Shown here piece by piece: positions 1 to 12,060 of a stretch of DNA of 64,000 nt (position 1 is the first letter of the stretch; each line of letters begins with the position of its first letter). The DNA lies in assembly GCA_947247005.1 (NCBI GenBank), contig OX365946.1:55020734-55084733 (forward strand), written 5' to 3'. A program made the position numbers and the translations under genes. The DNA comes from Spisula solida (Eukaryota > Mollusca > Bivalvia > Venerida > Mactridae). The notes beneath the pieces are model-generated. The model was given only the letters and a program-made list of their open reading frames with translations. It ran no database searches and was not told the origin of the DNA.

Positions 1-1508
1 GATAATCTCATTCTGGAAAAATGTTTTCTTAGGTCATCATTTGTAATATTATTAAGATATTCTTCAAATTTAAATTCTGTTTTATATTTACAATAAAATT
101 CTAATTTTAGCATATTGGTTATAGATTCTCTCCATTCTTGCAAATATTGGTCCCGTAGTCTACGCTGTATTGTTGGGAAATAGTTAATATTTACATCGAA
201 AGTGTGTCTTACATAACCAAAACCAAGGTGATCGATTACAGAGTTGATTCTAGTTGCCCAATAATTAGTTGGTACATTAAGGCAAAGATCATTATACATT
301 TTATACATAGGTGATTCAGTATTTTTCATAATTTTAGTCCAATACTTTAAAGACCTTTCTTTGCAGATGACCGATAAAGGGAGTCTACCAAGTTCTCCAA
401 GTACAGCACTGTTTGGAGTTTGATTTTTTACTCCAAGAATATATTTACAGAACCTTATATGTAATCTATCAACACATTTATAATTAGTGTTGTTATAAAT
501 TCCCCACACCTCAGCTCCGTATAATAATATAGGTACCACCATTTTATCAAATAATGAAAGTTTCGTTTTTATAACAAATTTTACATTATCAAACAATGAC
601 AAAAGATTATAATAAGCTCTAAGGGCTTGATCATGTAAGGATTTTACAGCTCCTGACATATTACCGTTATATGTAAATTTTACACCTAAGTATATAAAAT
701 TGTCTACTCTCTCGATAATTTCTCCGTTTATGGTAAAATCAGGATAAACATTTTGTTTACGTTTTTCAAAAACACATATTTTAGTTTTATTAACATTAAT
801 TTTCAAGCCCCAAGTTTCAGAATATTGATAAATATTATCAATTTGAGACTGCAAACTTTTCGGATCAGTCGTAAACATCACAATGTCATCGGCAAATAAT
901 ATCATATACATTGTTAGCAAATCAATATCTTTGTCTGTTAGCAAGTTAATATCTATATTACTACTAACATCATTTATAAACAACAAAAATAATAGGGGAG
1001 ATAGAGGCTCGCCCTGTTTGAGTCCTATGGTTACTTCAAAGAATTTGGACAATTCCATAGTGCTAGACATTTTAACACATGATTGCACAACATTATATAT
1101 ACATTTAATCATATTGACCATTTTACAGCTGACACCAGTTTCAAATAACTTAATACATAACGCATCGTGATTAACGGTATCAAAAGCACGCTGGTAATCA
1201 ATAAAAATGCACCAGAGTTTAGCACGTTTTGATAATACTTTTTGAATAATTGTATGCAACAAGAAAATAGCATCAGCTGTAGAACGTCTATCACGAAATC
1301 CAAATTGAGAATCATTATATACATTTTCTGTCTCACACCATTTATTTATGCGGTTTCTCAACAATAGTGAAAATATTTTACCAATAACATTTAACAATGT
1401 AATTCCCCTATAATTAGAGGGGTTACCTGTGTCGTCCTTCTTATAAATGGGTACTATAACACCCTTTACACGCTGGGTAAACACTATACTCGCCTTGAAA
1501 CATTTCTG
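1..1508 (-). CDS. Reverse transcriptase ORF of non-LTR retrotransposon (partial)
   Basis: The minus frame is open for about 502 codons, from the in-frame TGA at 1509-1511 down to base 1, and I found no stop on reading every line. Counting codons from 1508, reverse transcriptase landmarks appear in order: NYRGITLL near 30-37, FGFR near 68, DYQRAFD near 104, KQGEPLSPLLF near 164-174, the catalytic FADD box near 205-208, WGLKIN near 230, YLGV near 270, and the C-terminal LLYGAEVWG near 328-336. The two Asp of FADD and the Asp of DYQRAFD are the expected metal ligands and are intact. The protein would copy element RNA at the target site. No start codon is claimed, because the element is truncated and the endonuclease half is missing. 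The long open frame suggests a fairly recent copy. Confidence 0.85.
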
Positions 1509-1550
1509 TCAAGTTTGTGGAGTTCATTACTTCGCAGATAGCTGTTTAGT
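1..1550 (-). mobile_element. Non-LTR retrotransposon, 5'-truncated, 3' end outside window
   Basis: This is the right-hand (5') part of a LINE-type element on the minus strand. Its coding frame is open to the left edge of the window, so the 3' end is not visible. Upstream of about 1550 the similarity to reverse transcriptase stops and ordinary AT-rich DNA begins, the usual picture of 5' truncation at insertion. Between about 1480 and 1545 the expected N-terminal reverse transcriptase residues (a GEYP-like stretch) appear in a different minus frame, so there is one old frameshift near the truncated end. The clade (jockey, CR1, I or a relative) cannot be assigned without alignment. Confidence 0.85.
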
Positions 1551-1950
1551 CATAAAAAGTGAACGACAACGCGAGATTGTCTTACTTGCCTGTGGAGCAG
1601 CCAGAGACAAAGAGTGTGAGTTTGCTATCTGACTTGTATTATAGTCGTTCAATCACAGCGTCTATCGGGCGTGTCTATTGTGCATACAATTAACATTTTC
1701 AATACTTACAAGGTATGTTGATTTTAAAACGAAGACCCAGCACAATTCAACAAATGCAATTAAATTGACCTATATAATATGTTTGTGACAATGGAATGTC
1801 ATTAATTATAAATAGCAATTCACGTGAATCAGTAATCAGTATGTAGGCAGTGTTTAGAAAATTTAGTGCCGTGGCATTATGCTTCGTTAGATCATGCACA
1901 GAAATGACTGCAATAATTCTTTCAAGTGAAAATTGAGACCCATCCGATCA
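1551..1950. other. Intergenic DNA without recognised content
   Basis: AT-rich sequence between the truncated LINE and the tandem repeat at 1951. I see no coding signal. A short open frame on the plus strand at 1447-1632 is antisense to the LINE and is not supported. Confidence 0.5.
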
Positions 1951-2167
1951 GTTATCATTGCATTTAACCACACCCTTTCACGTAGTATCAATATAAATTG
2001 TCGTAGTTATCATTGCATTTAACTACACCTCTGTACGCAGCATCGATGTAAATTGTCGTAGTTATCATTGCATTTAACTACACCTCTGCACGCAGCATCG
2101 ATGTAAATTGTCGTAGTTATCATTGCATTTAACTACACCTCTGCACGCATCGATGTAAATTGTCGTA
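1951..2167. repeat. Tandem repeat, period about 55 bp, four copies
   Basis: The unit begins GTTATCATTGCATTTAACTA and ends with ATGTAAATTGTCGTA. It occurs four times. The first copy is diverged, copies two and three are almost identical, and the fourth lacks a few bases (CGCATCG instead of CGCAGCATCG). It is non-coding. Confidence 0.9.
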
Positions 2168-2222
2168 ACTATGATACAATATAGTTGTATCTTTCCGGCA
2201 TAAAACGTGCAGTAACTGTTAT

Positions 2223-2310
2223 ACTGCGGTGGAATAGAGTGTGATAACTGTAATACTGCACTGGATACTGCGGTGGAATAGAGTGTGATAACTGTAATAC
2301 TGCACTGGAT
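2223..2310. repeat. Perfect 44-bp tandem duplication
   Basis: Two identical 44-bp units (2223-2266 and 2267-2310) begin ACTGCGGTGGAATAGAGTGT. A partial third copy may precede them around 2205. The exact identity indicates a recent duplication. Confidence 0.9.
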
Positions 2311-5300
2311 GTATCATTGTACCATACACTTAAATGCAGTTTTCTCAGTTTTTTAGTATGGCTGTCTTAACGAGTACATATGGTTGTATAATGCAGGCCT
2401 CGTGATTATATATAAAACGTTTTCCATGCTCAAAATTCAACTTGACCATAAAACTTGTGCATCAATTAAATATTTTTTATTATACCAGGGAATAGTACGC
2501 TGCTTTCCTTCAGGCTACTAATCCACTTGTAAGATTTCAGTAAACATCCGGATGTTTTATAGTAAGAACCATTTCAATCCTGAGCACGAAATTGAGGTGA
2601 GCATGAAACTTGTTTTTTAAATCATGGGGCCAGTTGACAATAAACACAGGTTGTACTGTTTGAATCTGCTCAATGACGTCAGCAGATATTACGTAATGTT
2701 GTATCAATATTTAATGATGATGTAATTGTTATTTTAACATTACCTTTGTGTTTACTTGTGGTTAATTTACCAGATTATGTAGCAGTTGTTTATACAATGC
2801 TATAGTCCTAGGATTCTTTATTACTATAAACATGTAAGAAACATTCTAATGGTGCAATCATTTAATCTTATATCCACAGTAATATACGTATTGAGTCTGT
2901 TCGCGTTTATTCATTTGGATATTATTGTATTTTGATCAAAGTCAGACGGACTCAAGGAAGCAGGTTTTCACGGACGTTCTAGAGACGAAACAATAAACAA
3001 TAATATCTAAGTACCAACGAAGTTAATGTCTGAATCATACGCTGAGCTGTGTTGTAAGGGATTTACGACCGTAAATGGCTTTATGTTTAATAGCGTAAAA
3101 ATGCAATTGTTGCTTTTATGTATCCTTACATGAACTTTTCGAGCGTTTCTTATTTCGGATACAGACAGGAACCCGCTGGTTATAGAATTAGGCCATACCA
3201 AATCATTTCTTCGTTTAGTGCCCGCAGACTGATAGGTTTGAACTTCTTGAGGAAAAAAACAACAATATTTTAGTTATACATGTTAGTTATTTTAGCATAT
3301 CCTTTGATTTGATTCATTTAGATTTGTAAAGATTGTGTGTCATATTAAATATAAACTCTAAATTTAAGCTCAGTATTAGTTTTTATTTCACACAAACACG
3401 CTTTCAATTTCAGTGAGTTATTATGATTGACACTGCATGAAAGCTATATTTGTTAGTCATATAATGTATTATGATGAGTATAGAAGTCGGTATGACTTGT
3501 TTTTTTTCGAGGGCTTCAGATAGGTTTTCGAACCTAGGGCGGACGCTTAACAAAAACATGTTTTGGTATGGCCTTACAGTGAAGCCGCAATGCTGTTCAA
3601 TCATTTATTGTTGAGGACATTAAATTTGGTTAAGCACACGTGAGCTAGTAAATTCATGAATCCTAACTTTTTTAGCGGGAACCCCACTCTCCTTTTCATG
3701 AGTATTAGTGGTCAGGCAACACTGAACAGTGGGATTTGCCAATTGTGACCCACTTCATCAACGATGTCAACAATACATAATCATGATTTTAAACTAGTTA
3801 AAGACTGTTCATGGCATGTACTAACAAATACGACAAGGATCAGCACTCAGCAGAAACACCTCAGCATGAAAAGCACTATCATTCATGGTCATATGAACAG
3901 GGGGCTGACAAATGTCTAATTCTGTTAGATTTGTTGTCACATGCGGTTCAAAGAAGTTCATTGTTTCATTGTTTTGAGTAAATAATGAACGTTTTCACCT
4001 CTTTGGTTTTTATTGATTTTCGGGCGTTTTGTTCCTTTCATTTTAAGTGAAGTGTGGATCTTAACGTACCTACCTGAAGGGAAATGTCTACTAACCCCAT
4101 ATGCGCACTGGTAATTCAATTATATTTTATAGTTTTCGTAGCTAATATAAAACACGCACTATATGTTTGTACATCGTAGGATGGTTGGTCCTGCTGTGCA
4201 TGCCAATATTTTATGACCAATTATTGTACGAAACATAAATAAAACTACAGGTATTAACAAGCTCATTTGAATCAGAATGTTCCTGATTCGCCAATGAATG
4301 TTTCTACCACAGGTACTAACGACAATTACTGTTTGGAAAAGAGACATTTTAAAGCATTGCACAAGCTGTATAATTAATGAATTTAATGGACGCTGTTATT
4401 ACCTAGCATATGAAATTGAAACAATGATTAGGGTAGGAGTTTAAATGCCAGTAACCCCAACGCGGATCTAGAAACATTTCTGAGCGGGAGCGGGGGTTCG
4501 ACGTATTAATTTTTCTCAGAAAGGGGTCCTACAAGTTATTTTTCCTAGTGTGTTGTCCTGGTTAGACCGCAAGTCCTGTCAAGTTTTGTCTGTAAGATAA
4601 CCACATTCGGACACCTACCCCTATGGATCAATGCATGGTATCAGTAGCCTTTATTGAGTTGTATTGTTATGGTATATAACGACACTCAACGAAGCTTGTT
4701 GGATGTTTCCGAGTAGATCCGTTTGCGGTAGCATCATTAGCCTGGTTTCTTGTTTCCTCGCCATTGGCAGGTATTCAACTAAACCGGAAACAGACAAAAT
4801 TGAATTCAAACATGGCTGCCAACATTAAAGTTGGTTATCTTCTGTTTGGATCGTGATTTCTTATATCGAAATTAATGATTACAACATCAATATCGGAACG
4901 TGTATAGACTGTATTTCTTCCTGTACAAGAGAATGAAACATGATGATTCATTTTCAACTTTTAGTAGATCTACATTTCGAAATGTAAATTTTAGCATTTT
5001 GAAATATTTAACATACTTGGCAACGATTTTAGTGTAAGGTAGGTCAAAGATCATGTGTCATGATACATAGGCAACATAAGCAAAGCATATACTCATGCCA
5101 AAGAAAATATTAAAATGTCACCAGTACTTGATTCACCTTTCTTGGTGTTTATCCTTATAAAGAGAAACATGCCTTAATCCCCCTTCTCTCCGACCTTCTC
5201 AGCATTTCGCTTAGTATTGAGGTTCCTAGAGTGACGTTTGACCACTAATACAATTTGGCTGTCAATCAATTTCTATTTGATGTTTCCTCTGTAGCAAAGA

Positions 5301-6345
5301 CATTTCATGGATTAACTATTAACCTTCCGTTTCCATTGACTACTGCACAAAATGTGCAACATACGGAAGATCTCCTATTTATATGCAAAGTATCCATCAG
5401 CAGTCTATTGGATGAATGAACAATGAAAATATGTTAATCACCAATAACTAGCTGGAGGGCACATTCGCATATAAACACCATGATCTCTCCAAGTGCTTTT
5501 ATTGTGTATGTACAAACATTTACCGTTTTACTCATAGTATTACGTTGTTTTTTTTTCTGTTAAAGTATACAGTATGAATATGCTTAATGTAATTTTAATA
5601 AATAATTGCAACTTATGTATTCAAAATGAAATTATTTCGCCTGATAGATGATAGATGATACATGATAGATGTACAATACCTTAACTCCCTGTCCTGGTCA
5701 CGTTCTAAAGAATGAATAAGAAAAAGTGTACAGACACACATTGATCAGCAAGATACCCACTTTGATATACCGCTACCCCAAGCTTACAGTCCATTAATGT
5801 AATGATCTAAATCATATATGATTGTTATTTTACCCTTGGGCACACCGTGGTGCTGGAGCTGAGGTATAATTTTATCTCAATAATTAAAAACGTACAGATA
5901 TAGATATTGGATATGACTTAAACTACCACTCAAGACAATATTGATCAAACGAGGATGTTGCATTTGTCCGGTTCGTTTGGACAAACGGACGGAATAGTAT
6001 TAATCATCTAGAGAGGTCTTCAATAGGTTCGAGTGGACCGCTCCTGTTTAAGAAGCTCTCTCTTCCGTTTAATAAAACACGTGCAAGAAGACAGTGTGCA
6101 TTCGAATACTGATTTTACAATAATAGCCTTGCAAGAGTTGAGCCTCTATTTAAGTTACGCTGATATTGTAATATTTGTTACTTGCGATATTATAGTTTTC
6201 TTCTTCTTGGCTGTACGGGATAAAACGTACTATGTGTAAAATAGACATACTCGAATACAATAGACATAATTATTATCATTATTTAAAGCTTGGTCTGTTT
6301 TGTTTTACTACTGTCATTTAGTTACAGTCACAAGCTATATACATA
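2311..6345. other. Non-coding AT-rich stretch
   Basis: No gene, RNA or clear mobile element is recognised. All open frames are under 75 codons and none resembles a known protein. A weak B-box-like GGTTCGAAAACC on the minus strand near 3517-3528 lacks a convincing A box. A short degenerate GATAGATGAT microsatellite lies near 5640-5670. An unrecognised element could be missed by eye. Confidence 0.5.
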
Positions 6346-7294
6346 CACTCAAGGACTTTAAAAACGCCTCACCTAATTCAAAGCCCAATATCGCTCAAAG
6401 TATTTACGTTATTGCAATATTATTTTACATGCGTATTAATGGATTTTTTTGACGTGTAAATCAGTTTAGTTTGTAATAATATGTTGTCTCGTTATTTTCT
6501 GGGAATCCTGCAAGCGCACTCACCCTAAGCAAAAGTGTTAAAAATTAATACAAATGTAAAATGATATTGCCTTTTAACACGATCCGCGTACTAATCCATA
6601 TACACATAGAGAAAACCAGAGCATGTATTATTACCGCAATAAAACATGGTATCAAATTGGCTGTTACTATTGACGCCCCGTATCACGTGACATATTTATG
6701 AATGAATGAACGTAAACTTTATAGTAAAATCTTCAACGGGTCGCGAGTTGAACGAGTATCCAGTGTTGCAGCTATGACGCATCTATTTTTAGAAACTCCA
6801 ATACACTCTCGAAATTAAGATTCATAAAAACCTTCTGATAATCAATTCATTTATATTTTTCATTTCATGAAATAGATACACTATACTCGTGTTATTAAAA
6901 TTGTTTCAATGTTTAAAATGTGTTATTTCCTTCAGAAAATTACGAAGGTCGTTTTGATGAACGAGGGAGGTAATTGTACCAGCTAATAAGCCACTCAATT
7001 TCAGCATGGGATTATGTTCAATTTCAAATGGGTGAAAATGGAATGCGCGCAGTTAAATAGTACGGGATATTATTGTATTTAGAATCGAAATAAAAACTCT
7101 GTTCTTGTATTTTGTCGGTGGAATAAAACACGAGCACTCGTTCGGATGCGGAAAATTTTTCCGCATCCGAACTCCTGCCCATGTTTTAATAATCGACAAA
7201 ATACGCGAACAGATTTTTATTTCTTAAATAACATAAATACTTTAAGCGATATTTGATTTTGAATTAGGTGAGGCGTTTTTAAAGTCCTTGAGTG
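6346..7294. mobile_element. Non-autonomous DNA transposon, 949 bp, long terminal inverted repeats, TA target duplication
   Basis: The two ends are inverted copies beginning CACTCAAGGACTTTAAAAAC. The first 37 bp match perfectly, and similarity continues to about 68 bp with a few mismatches. Both ends are bordered by TA (6344-6345 and 7295-7296), as expected for Tc1/mariner-type insertion. The interior encodes no transposase, so it would need an enzyme supplied in trans. A second inverted repeat, at 7087-7223, lies next to the right terminal repeat. The terminal sequence resembles that of the small element at 40694-40995, so the two may be related. Confidence 0.85.
7087..7223. repeat. Imperfect palindrome nested inside the 949-bp element
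   Basis: An inverted repeat about 137 bp long is centred near 7156. The inner core TTCGGATGCGGAAAA with its reverse complement is perfect; the outer arms (GAAATAAAAA...TTTTTATTTC) match with scattered differences. It would form a long hairpin in single-stranded DNA or RNA. Confidence 0.8.
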
Positions 7295-7574
7295 TATATT
7301 AAGGTCGGCCAGACTGCTGTGTCTACTCATCTAAATAGTGTCTACTCTATGAAATGTGGTATACTTATAACAATAATAAAGCAATAATTTTCGTGTCATA
7401 TTATTGCAAGTAATGTGTACTGTCTTAGAGCATCGTGTGATATTGTAAGGTTTTATCATACTGTCTGCCGTGCGTCGCTTATAACAGTATTATTAACAGT
7501 GTTTATGCTCCAGCATTTAATAATATTTTTATGTAATTGCGCAATATATGAGTGTGTGTAGACGCAACTGGAAT

Positions 7575-7608
7575 CCAGTATAATATATATATATATAATT
7601 ATATAGTA
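7575..7608. repeat. Short TA microsatellite
   Basis: A run of alternating TA bases slightly interrupted at its right end. It has no further recognised meaning. Confidence 0.8.
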
Positions 7609-7814
7609 ACAGGCGAGCATCTCTAACATAACGTCACATTTGAAGGTGAGCTCATCAATTTGTGGATAAGGAGTTTCATTTGTGCGCTTAGTTGCGTCTT
7701 GGGTATTATGCCGTGTGATTGTGGCCTGTTTTATTTCTGTTGTCTGTACTCGGCTGATTCAGTGGAGTGCTGCTTTGCCTGTTAAAAAGTTAAGTTAAAT
7801 TACCAATTTTCTAG

Positions 7815-8137
7815 GGCTGCTTTCAGCAGTTCAGCCACCCTTTGACATTTAAACTTCCCCTGTTCATTGGGCTACCTATGGAAACCTACGTTCGAGTCTC
7901 CCTGGGGAGACTATTTCTCTCCTGGTGGGTGTGCAGCCAACATCGATCTTCGGCGCCCAGGACTATCGAACATGTTCAGACACAGCCCTCACAGGTACCA
8001 ATTCACACCTTGGTCGAGTGGAACATGTGGGTTATTCGTGCTCAGAGAAATTAAGCAGTGGTCAAGACGGGGGTTGAACCCGGGACCTCTCGATCCCGAA
8101 GCGCGCGCCCTACCTCTAGGCCACCGCTCAACCGCCT
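7815..8137 (-). mobile_element. tRNA-derived SINE
   Basis: On the minus strand the right end is a tRNA-like head with an A-box-like TGGCCTAGAGG and a B-box GGTTCAACCCC, the internal promoter of RNA polymerase III. The predicted acceptor strands do not pair, so it is not a working tRNA gene. About 240 bp of SINE body follows to the left, finishing with a hairpin-like GGCTGAACTGCTGAAAGCAG segment. Both ends are estimated. Open frames of 68-100 codons across 7842-8195 on both strands are by-products of this GC-richer repeat. Confidence 0.7.
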
Positions 8138-8380
8138 GTCCGTTTATTATTATTTTATTATCCTTTTGACGGACGAAATAAGCGTTTGGTACCACACCAC
8201 AATGGAATGTGTAAGCACGGTAATCTCAATATAATTCAATTGGTCCTCCACCTTCTAATAGCATACTTTAATAGCTTATATATTATTGTCTTTATTTATA
8301 ACTGTAATTAGCCGCGGTTGTATGTATTCATAAGCGGGGAGAATCAAGAAGATGTTCGATGTATAATAAAATTTAGTATA

Positions 8381-8750
8381 TGATAGAGTATCACTGGTTG
8401 TGAGATTTTGACTCGAGCTTCAGCGAACGTCTAATCTCATAACCAGTGATACGAGATGTATATCCGACTTAGACCACCACATGACTGACTCATTTGTACA
8501 TGCACCGTTATTCACACTCATTGGAGAAGTTTAACATTGTATTTCTGACCAGTTTATGTAATTTGCTCCCAGCAATAGGATTAAGTTCTCCACTTATTAC
8601 TCAAAACAACAAAGGATCCAAATCACAGGTTATTCAGTTCAAAAGTGTTGGATACGGGATTTAGATGATGGCAATACCGCGCGGTGATTGGCTATTTGAT
8701 GCTTATAGTGGTCTAAATGACGCGGATGTTGATATATTCAACGCAAGACC
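8381..8750. repeat. Dispersed repeat, paralogous to 17620-17965
   Basis: About 350 bp align with a second copy at 17.6 kb. Near the left end lies a hairpin: GTATCACTGGTTGTGAGATT is followed 22 bases later by its reverse complement with one mismatch. The inner part carries a TTAGACCAC and GTGGTCTAA inverted pair near its two ends. It is probably a non-autonomous DNA element; no target duplication was identified. Confidence 0.7.
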
Positions 8751-8775
8751 GATCAATATAAGTATGCATGCATAA

Positions 8776-8869
8776 ATGCTATGATCAGGTCAATAGCTCT
8801 GTGTTGTATATATACGATACTGATGCTATGATCAGGTCAATAGCTCTGTGCTGTATCTATACGATACTG
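8776..8869. repeat. Tandem duplication, 47-bp unit
   Basis: Two adjacent copies of a unit beginning ATGCTATGATCAGGTCAATA, differing at about two positions. Confidence 0.85.
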
Positions 8870-10240
8870 CTTGTCGTTTCAGTACTATGATAGGTTTGTA
8901 AAGCCACACACTTAGACTAACTGCTAGAACAGTCCAACTGTATTTTGGCAGTGTTATTAATTTATAAATAAAACAACGGAGCCATGTAGTTAATGCATGA
9001 GCTACATTATCAAGTTATTATCCATACAACTACCGGGTATAGTATTAAGATAATAAGATTGGAACAGAAGTGAATGAGATATACGATTATGAAATATACA
9101 TAACATATGGCTCTACATGTATTACTAATTTGAAGACAAATTTGAAAAAAAATGTAATACTTGTTTGGTAAAGAGGTACTCGGTGTCCTAGTTTCATATT
9201 TCTGAACGTTACATGTGCCGTCCATTAATAACATATCGAACGGTTGGAATAAAAGATCAAAGATCTAAAGGGACTTTTAAGGATCAGTGATTATTAACCT
9301 TAGAAATATTTGTATTGACTTAGGTAAGTATGTAGTTACGATAATTATAGCCTATTTTATTTCATAATAAGATTTGCACTATTGAATCGACTGTATATAT
9401 ACAACTTTATTTTCGTATTGTGGATTAATATTAGGAACAGTGACCGTATCGTTTGAACCAATATGTCGACATTTTACCTAGATTAGGTTACGCTGGATTA
9501 CGCTACATGATATGCCTTAAAACAAAAACTCAAACAATTAAGTAAAGCACGTATATTACTGATAATCCACGGTAGGTGTATATATGATACATGTGAATAA
9601 GTTATATATAATAATAATATAACAATGTATGACATTTGATAAATCGTAAAATGAATTGATCGATGTTATGTCTCGGTATGTTCTTGTTGGGTTACATCAA
9701 AGTCGAGTTCGAATGTCTGTACTATAAATGAACGTGGGTATATAGACTTTATTTTATTGACAGCGGTTGAACATTGGCTTGTTTTCTCGCCTACTCTTGA
9801 AGTTGAGGTGATGGAGACATCCAGGAATAGGGCATTGAGAGTGGCTAATATGAGATTTTTTCTACAATCAACGTACAAGTAATTAGTTTGTGTAAACGAA
9901 GCCAATGTTATTTTTCATCTGTATATTATAATATAAATATTTATGAATATTTGTGTTACAACGGACTTTTCATCAATTCTTACACAAGAGGTAAGCGTTA
10001 CTATATGCTAATTTCTGTATACATTTAATATCATTCGGAAGTCTTATTAGTTCAATAGAATCCATTATACATGTAGATGCGTACTGTGGAAAATGTTTAT
10101 TCTTTATATTAATGTTGTATTACGGGCTTTACACTAGCAATATTTCAACAGTATGGCGTAACCAAGTCACATTATGGTAGTCTTTGGAATCGGTCTTTTG
10201 ACTATAAAATCTTATGCAAACGACCTTAGTAGATATATTT
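8870..10240. other. Non-coding AT-rich stretch
   Basis: No recognisable gene or element. The short minus-strand frames at 9010-9234 and 9666-9905 have no recognisable motif and no splice context that persuades me. Confidence 0.45.
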
Positions 10241-10242
10241 CG

Positions 10243-10305
10243 CTGCCCGGCATCGAACCAGCTACCTCTCGTCCCAAATGCTTATTATCAGGAGATAAAT
10301 AATGG
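10243..10305 (-). mobile_element. Degenerate tRNA-like sequence (SINE head or tRNA pseudogene)
   Basis: The minus strand reads GGTTCGATGCCGGGC, a good B box, with a decayed A-box-like TATCTCCTGATAATAAGC about 35 bases upstream. The acceptor stem cannot be formed. Confidence 0.5.
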
Positions 10306-11815
10306 TGCGGTCCGATTAGGATAATAATAAAGTGATGTAGTGGTCAAGTCTAATATGACGGTGCAAAACCAATTATAAAGACTTAGCCAGAGTTCCAGAC
10401 ATCTTCAAATCCAATAAACTACAATACTGTAATTGATTTACGTATTCAGAAAATGGATGTAATCTTTTGTGTACATGTAAAATAAAACGTCACTCTCACA
10501 TTATACTAACTTATAAGTAGTCATGTATTGATCATACAATAAAAGTCATAATCTAAAAAAACAGTAGTACCAGATTTAAGACGCATAGTTTATATGTCGG
10601 TAATAATGTTAATAGTGTATGATATGTATGATATAAAATAACTACTCAATGTAGAACATATATCCAGTTGAGTCAGTATCTATAGCTATCTTTGTTCTAG
10701 ACAATTACTGACCGGGGAATTATAAACATCTAAATGATTGACAATTACTTTTGTATCGACAAATAAATGCCAACCATAGAAGATTATGTATTAGATAGTA
10801 TATACTAGCTTAATGATGCAAGCCATATCGTATATCGGGTAATTTCATAATTTTAGATTGGTGATAAACAAAAACTTTTCGTTATTTTTGATTTTGCTTT
10901 ATTCATTATTTCCAAAGAAACGGTGCGATATTTTGTTTATATTAGGCAGTATTTCAGTGGTAACATTCTTATTTTCCCTAACCTTATGTATCTGCTATTG
11001 CGGTGTATATAAATAAATATTACTAAATTCCGACAATTGGTCAAGCAGTCCTGGATATATCCTTATATGGCGAACCAAAGACAAAATATAGTAAGACATC
11101 GGACAGGGAAGGCAGCTCTCAACTGAAATAGCGGAGCACAGAAAACACGGCGCAATTAATAATGCTTAACGAAACAACACGGCGCATATTGGTCAATTAT
11201 TTTAACTGACAGTGACTAGGATCGACTGGTGTGTAGTTTTTAATTTAAAACTGTTACCATGCAATATCAACGTAGAATTTTAATGCAATAAAGTATAAGT
11301 CAAATTCGACTGTCGACTGTCAAAGTCTCATTTCACGTCTTGTAGTTAGATGTGTTTCATGATACGGATTTTGGCAAACAGGCATCAGTACAAATCGAGC
11401 ACTCCTCATACAAGTAACACGCTTGTAGAATAATAGTATTGCTTGATTGCACTTAATTGCATGTATCCGCATGTATATTTTTCCGGCTGATTTACATTTC
11501 TATCCTTGCATCGTTCTTGCTGCATTGCCCATATCGACTACACGTAGTCAAAGATACTGATCCGAGTAATTGCCCAAACTTTCCTGCCATTTAGTTCGAT
11601 TATCTTTATTGACTTTGGTAAAAGTAAAATAATCAGTTAATTGGCCCTACCATTATACTGTTTATTTGCATTACTTGTTACAGGAAACATTACACTAACA
11701 TTATTCTTGCGCAAAATGCTCTTACTATACTAAAGATAGAAACATAATCTTCCTACTCACAAAATGCTGAATGCACCAAACACATGTTCCATGGACAAGC
11801 ATGTATAATATAAAA
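10306..11815. other. Non-coding stretch with one dispersed motif
   Basis: Nothing coding is seen. At about 11097-11117 the minus strand reads GCTGCCTTCCCTGTCCGATG, one member of a dispersed motif family also found at 22.45, 27.23 and 45.75 kb. Confidence 0.45.
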
Positions 11816-11817
11816 CT

Positions 11818-12060
11818 TGATCGGTCCGATGATCGAGCGGTCGATTCGACAAAGCGTTGTGTTAGGGGTTCAGTCCTTGGTCATTACTTTAAAGTCTTCA
11901 GTTCTCTTGTTTGACCCTCGCCGAAGCAGAAAATGAAACTTCCAGGCTTGGTTGATGAAGGTTCAGGATAATGTTACTGGGTGATAGGCTTCACAGAACG
12001 GGTATACCTTGGTGGGTTTTGAATAATAAATTCAAGAAGTAGAACTTTCAAACCTGTACA
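11818..12060 (+). mobile_element. tRNA-derived SINE
   Basis: The head has an A-box-like TGATCGAGCGGTCGATTCG and a B-box GGGGTTCAGTCC in the correct order and spacing, resembling a Leu/Ser-type tRNA. A body of about 160 bp follows (CTTCCAGGCTTGGTTGATGA and onward), ending in an AT-rich tail near 12030-12060. The right end is approximate. Confidence 0.65.

Noticed and set aside
8056..8137. Functional tRNA gene on the minus strand
   Set aside because: A and B boxes are good, but the acceptor strands do not pair and a SINE body follows directly.
7842..8195. Three overlapping frames of 68-100 codons
   Set aside because: They lie on a tRNA-derived SINE, on both strands at once.
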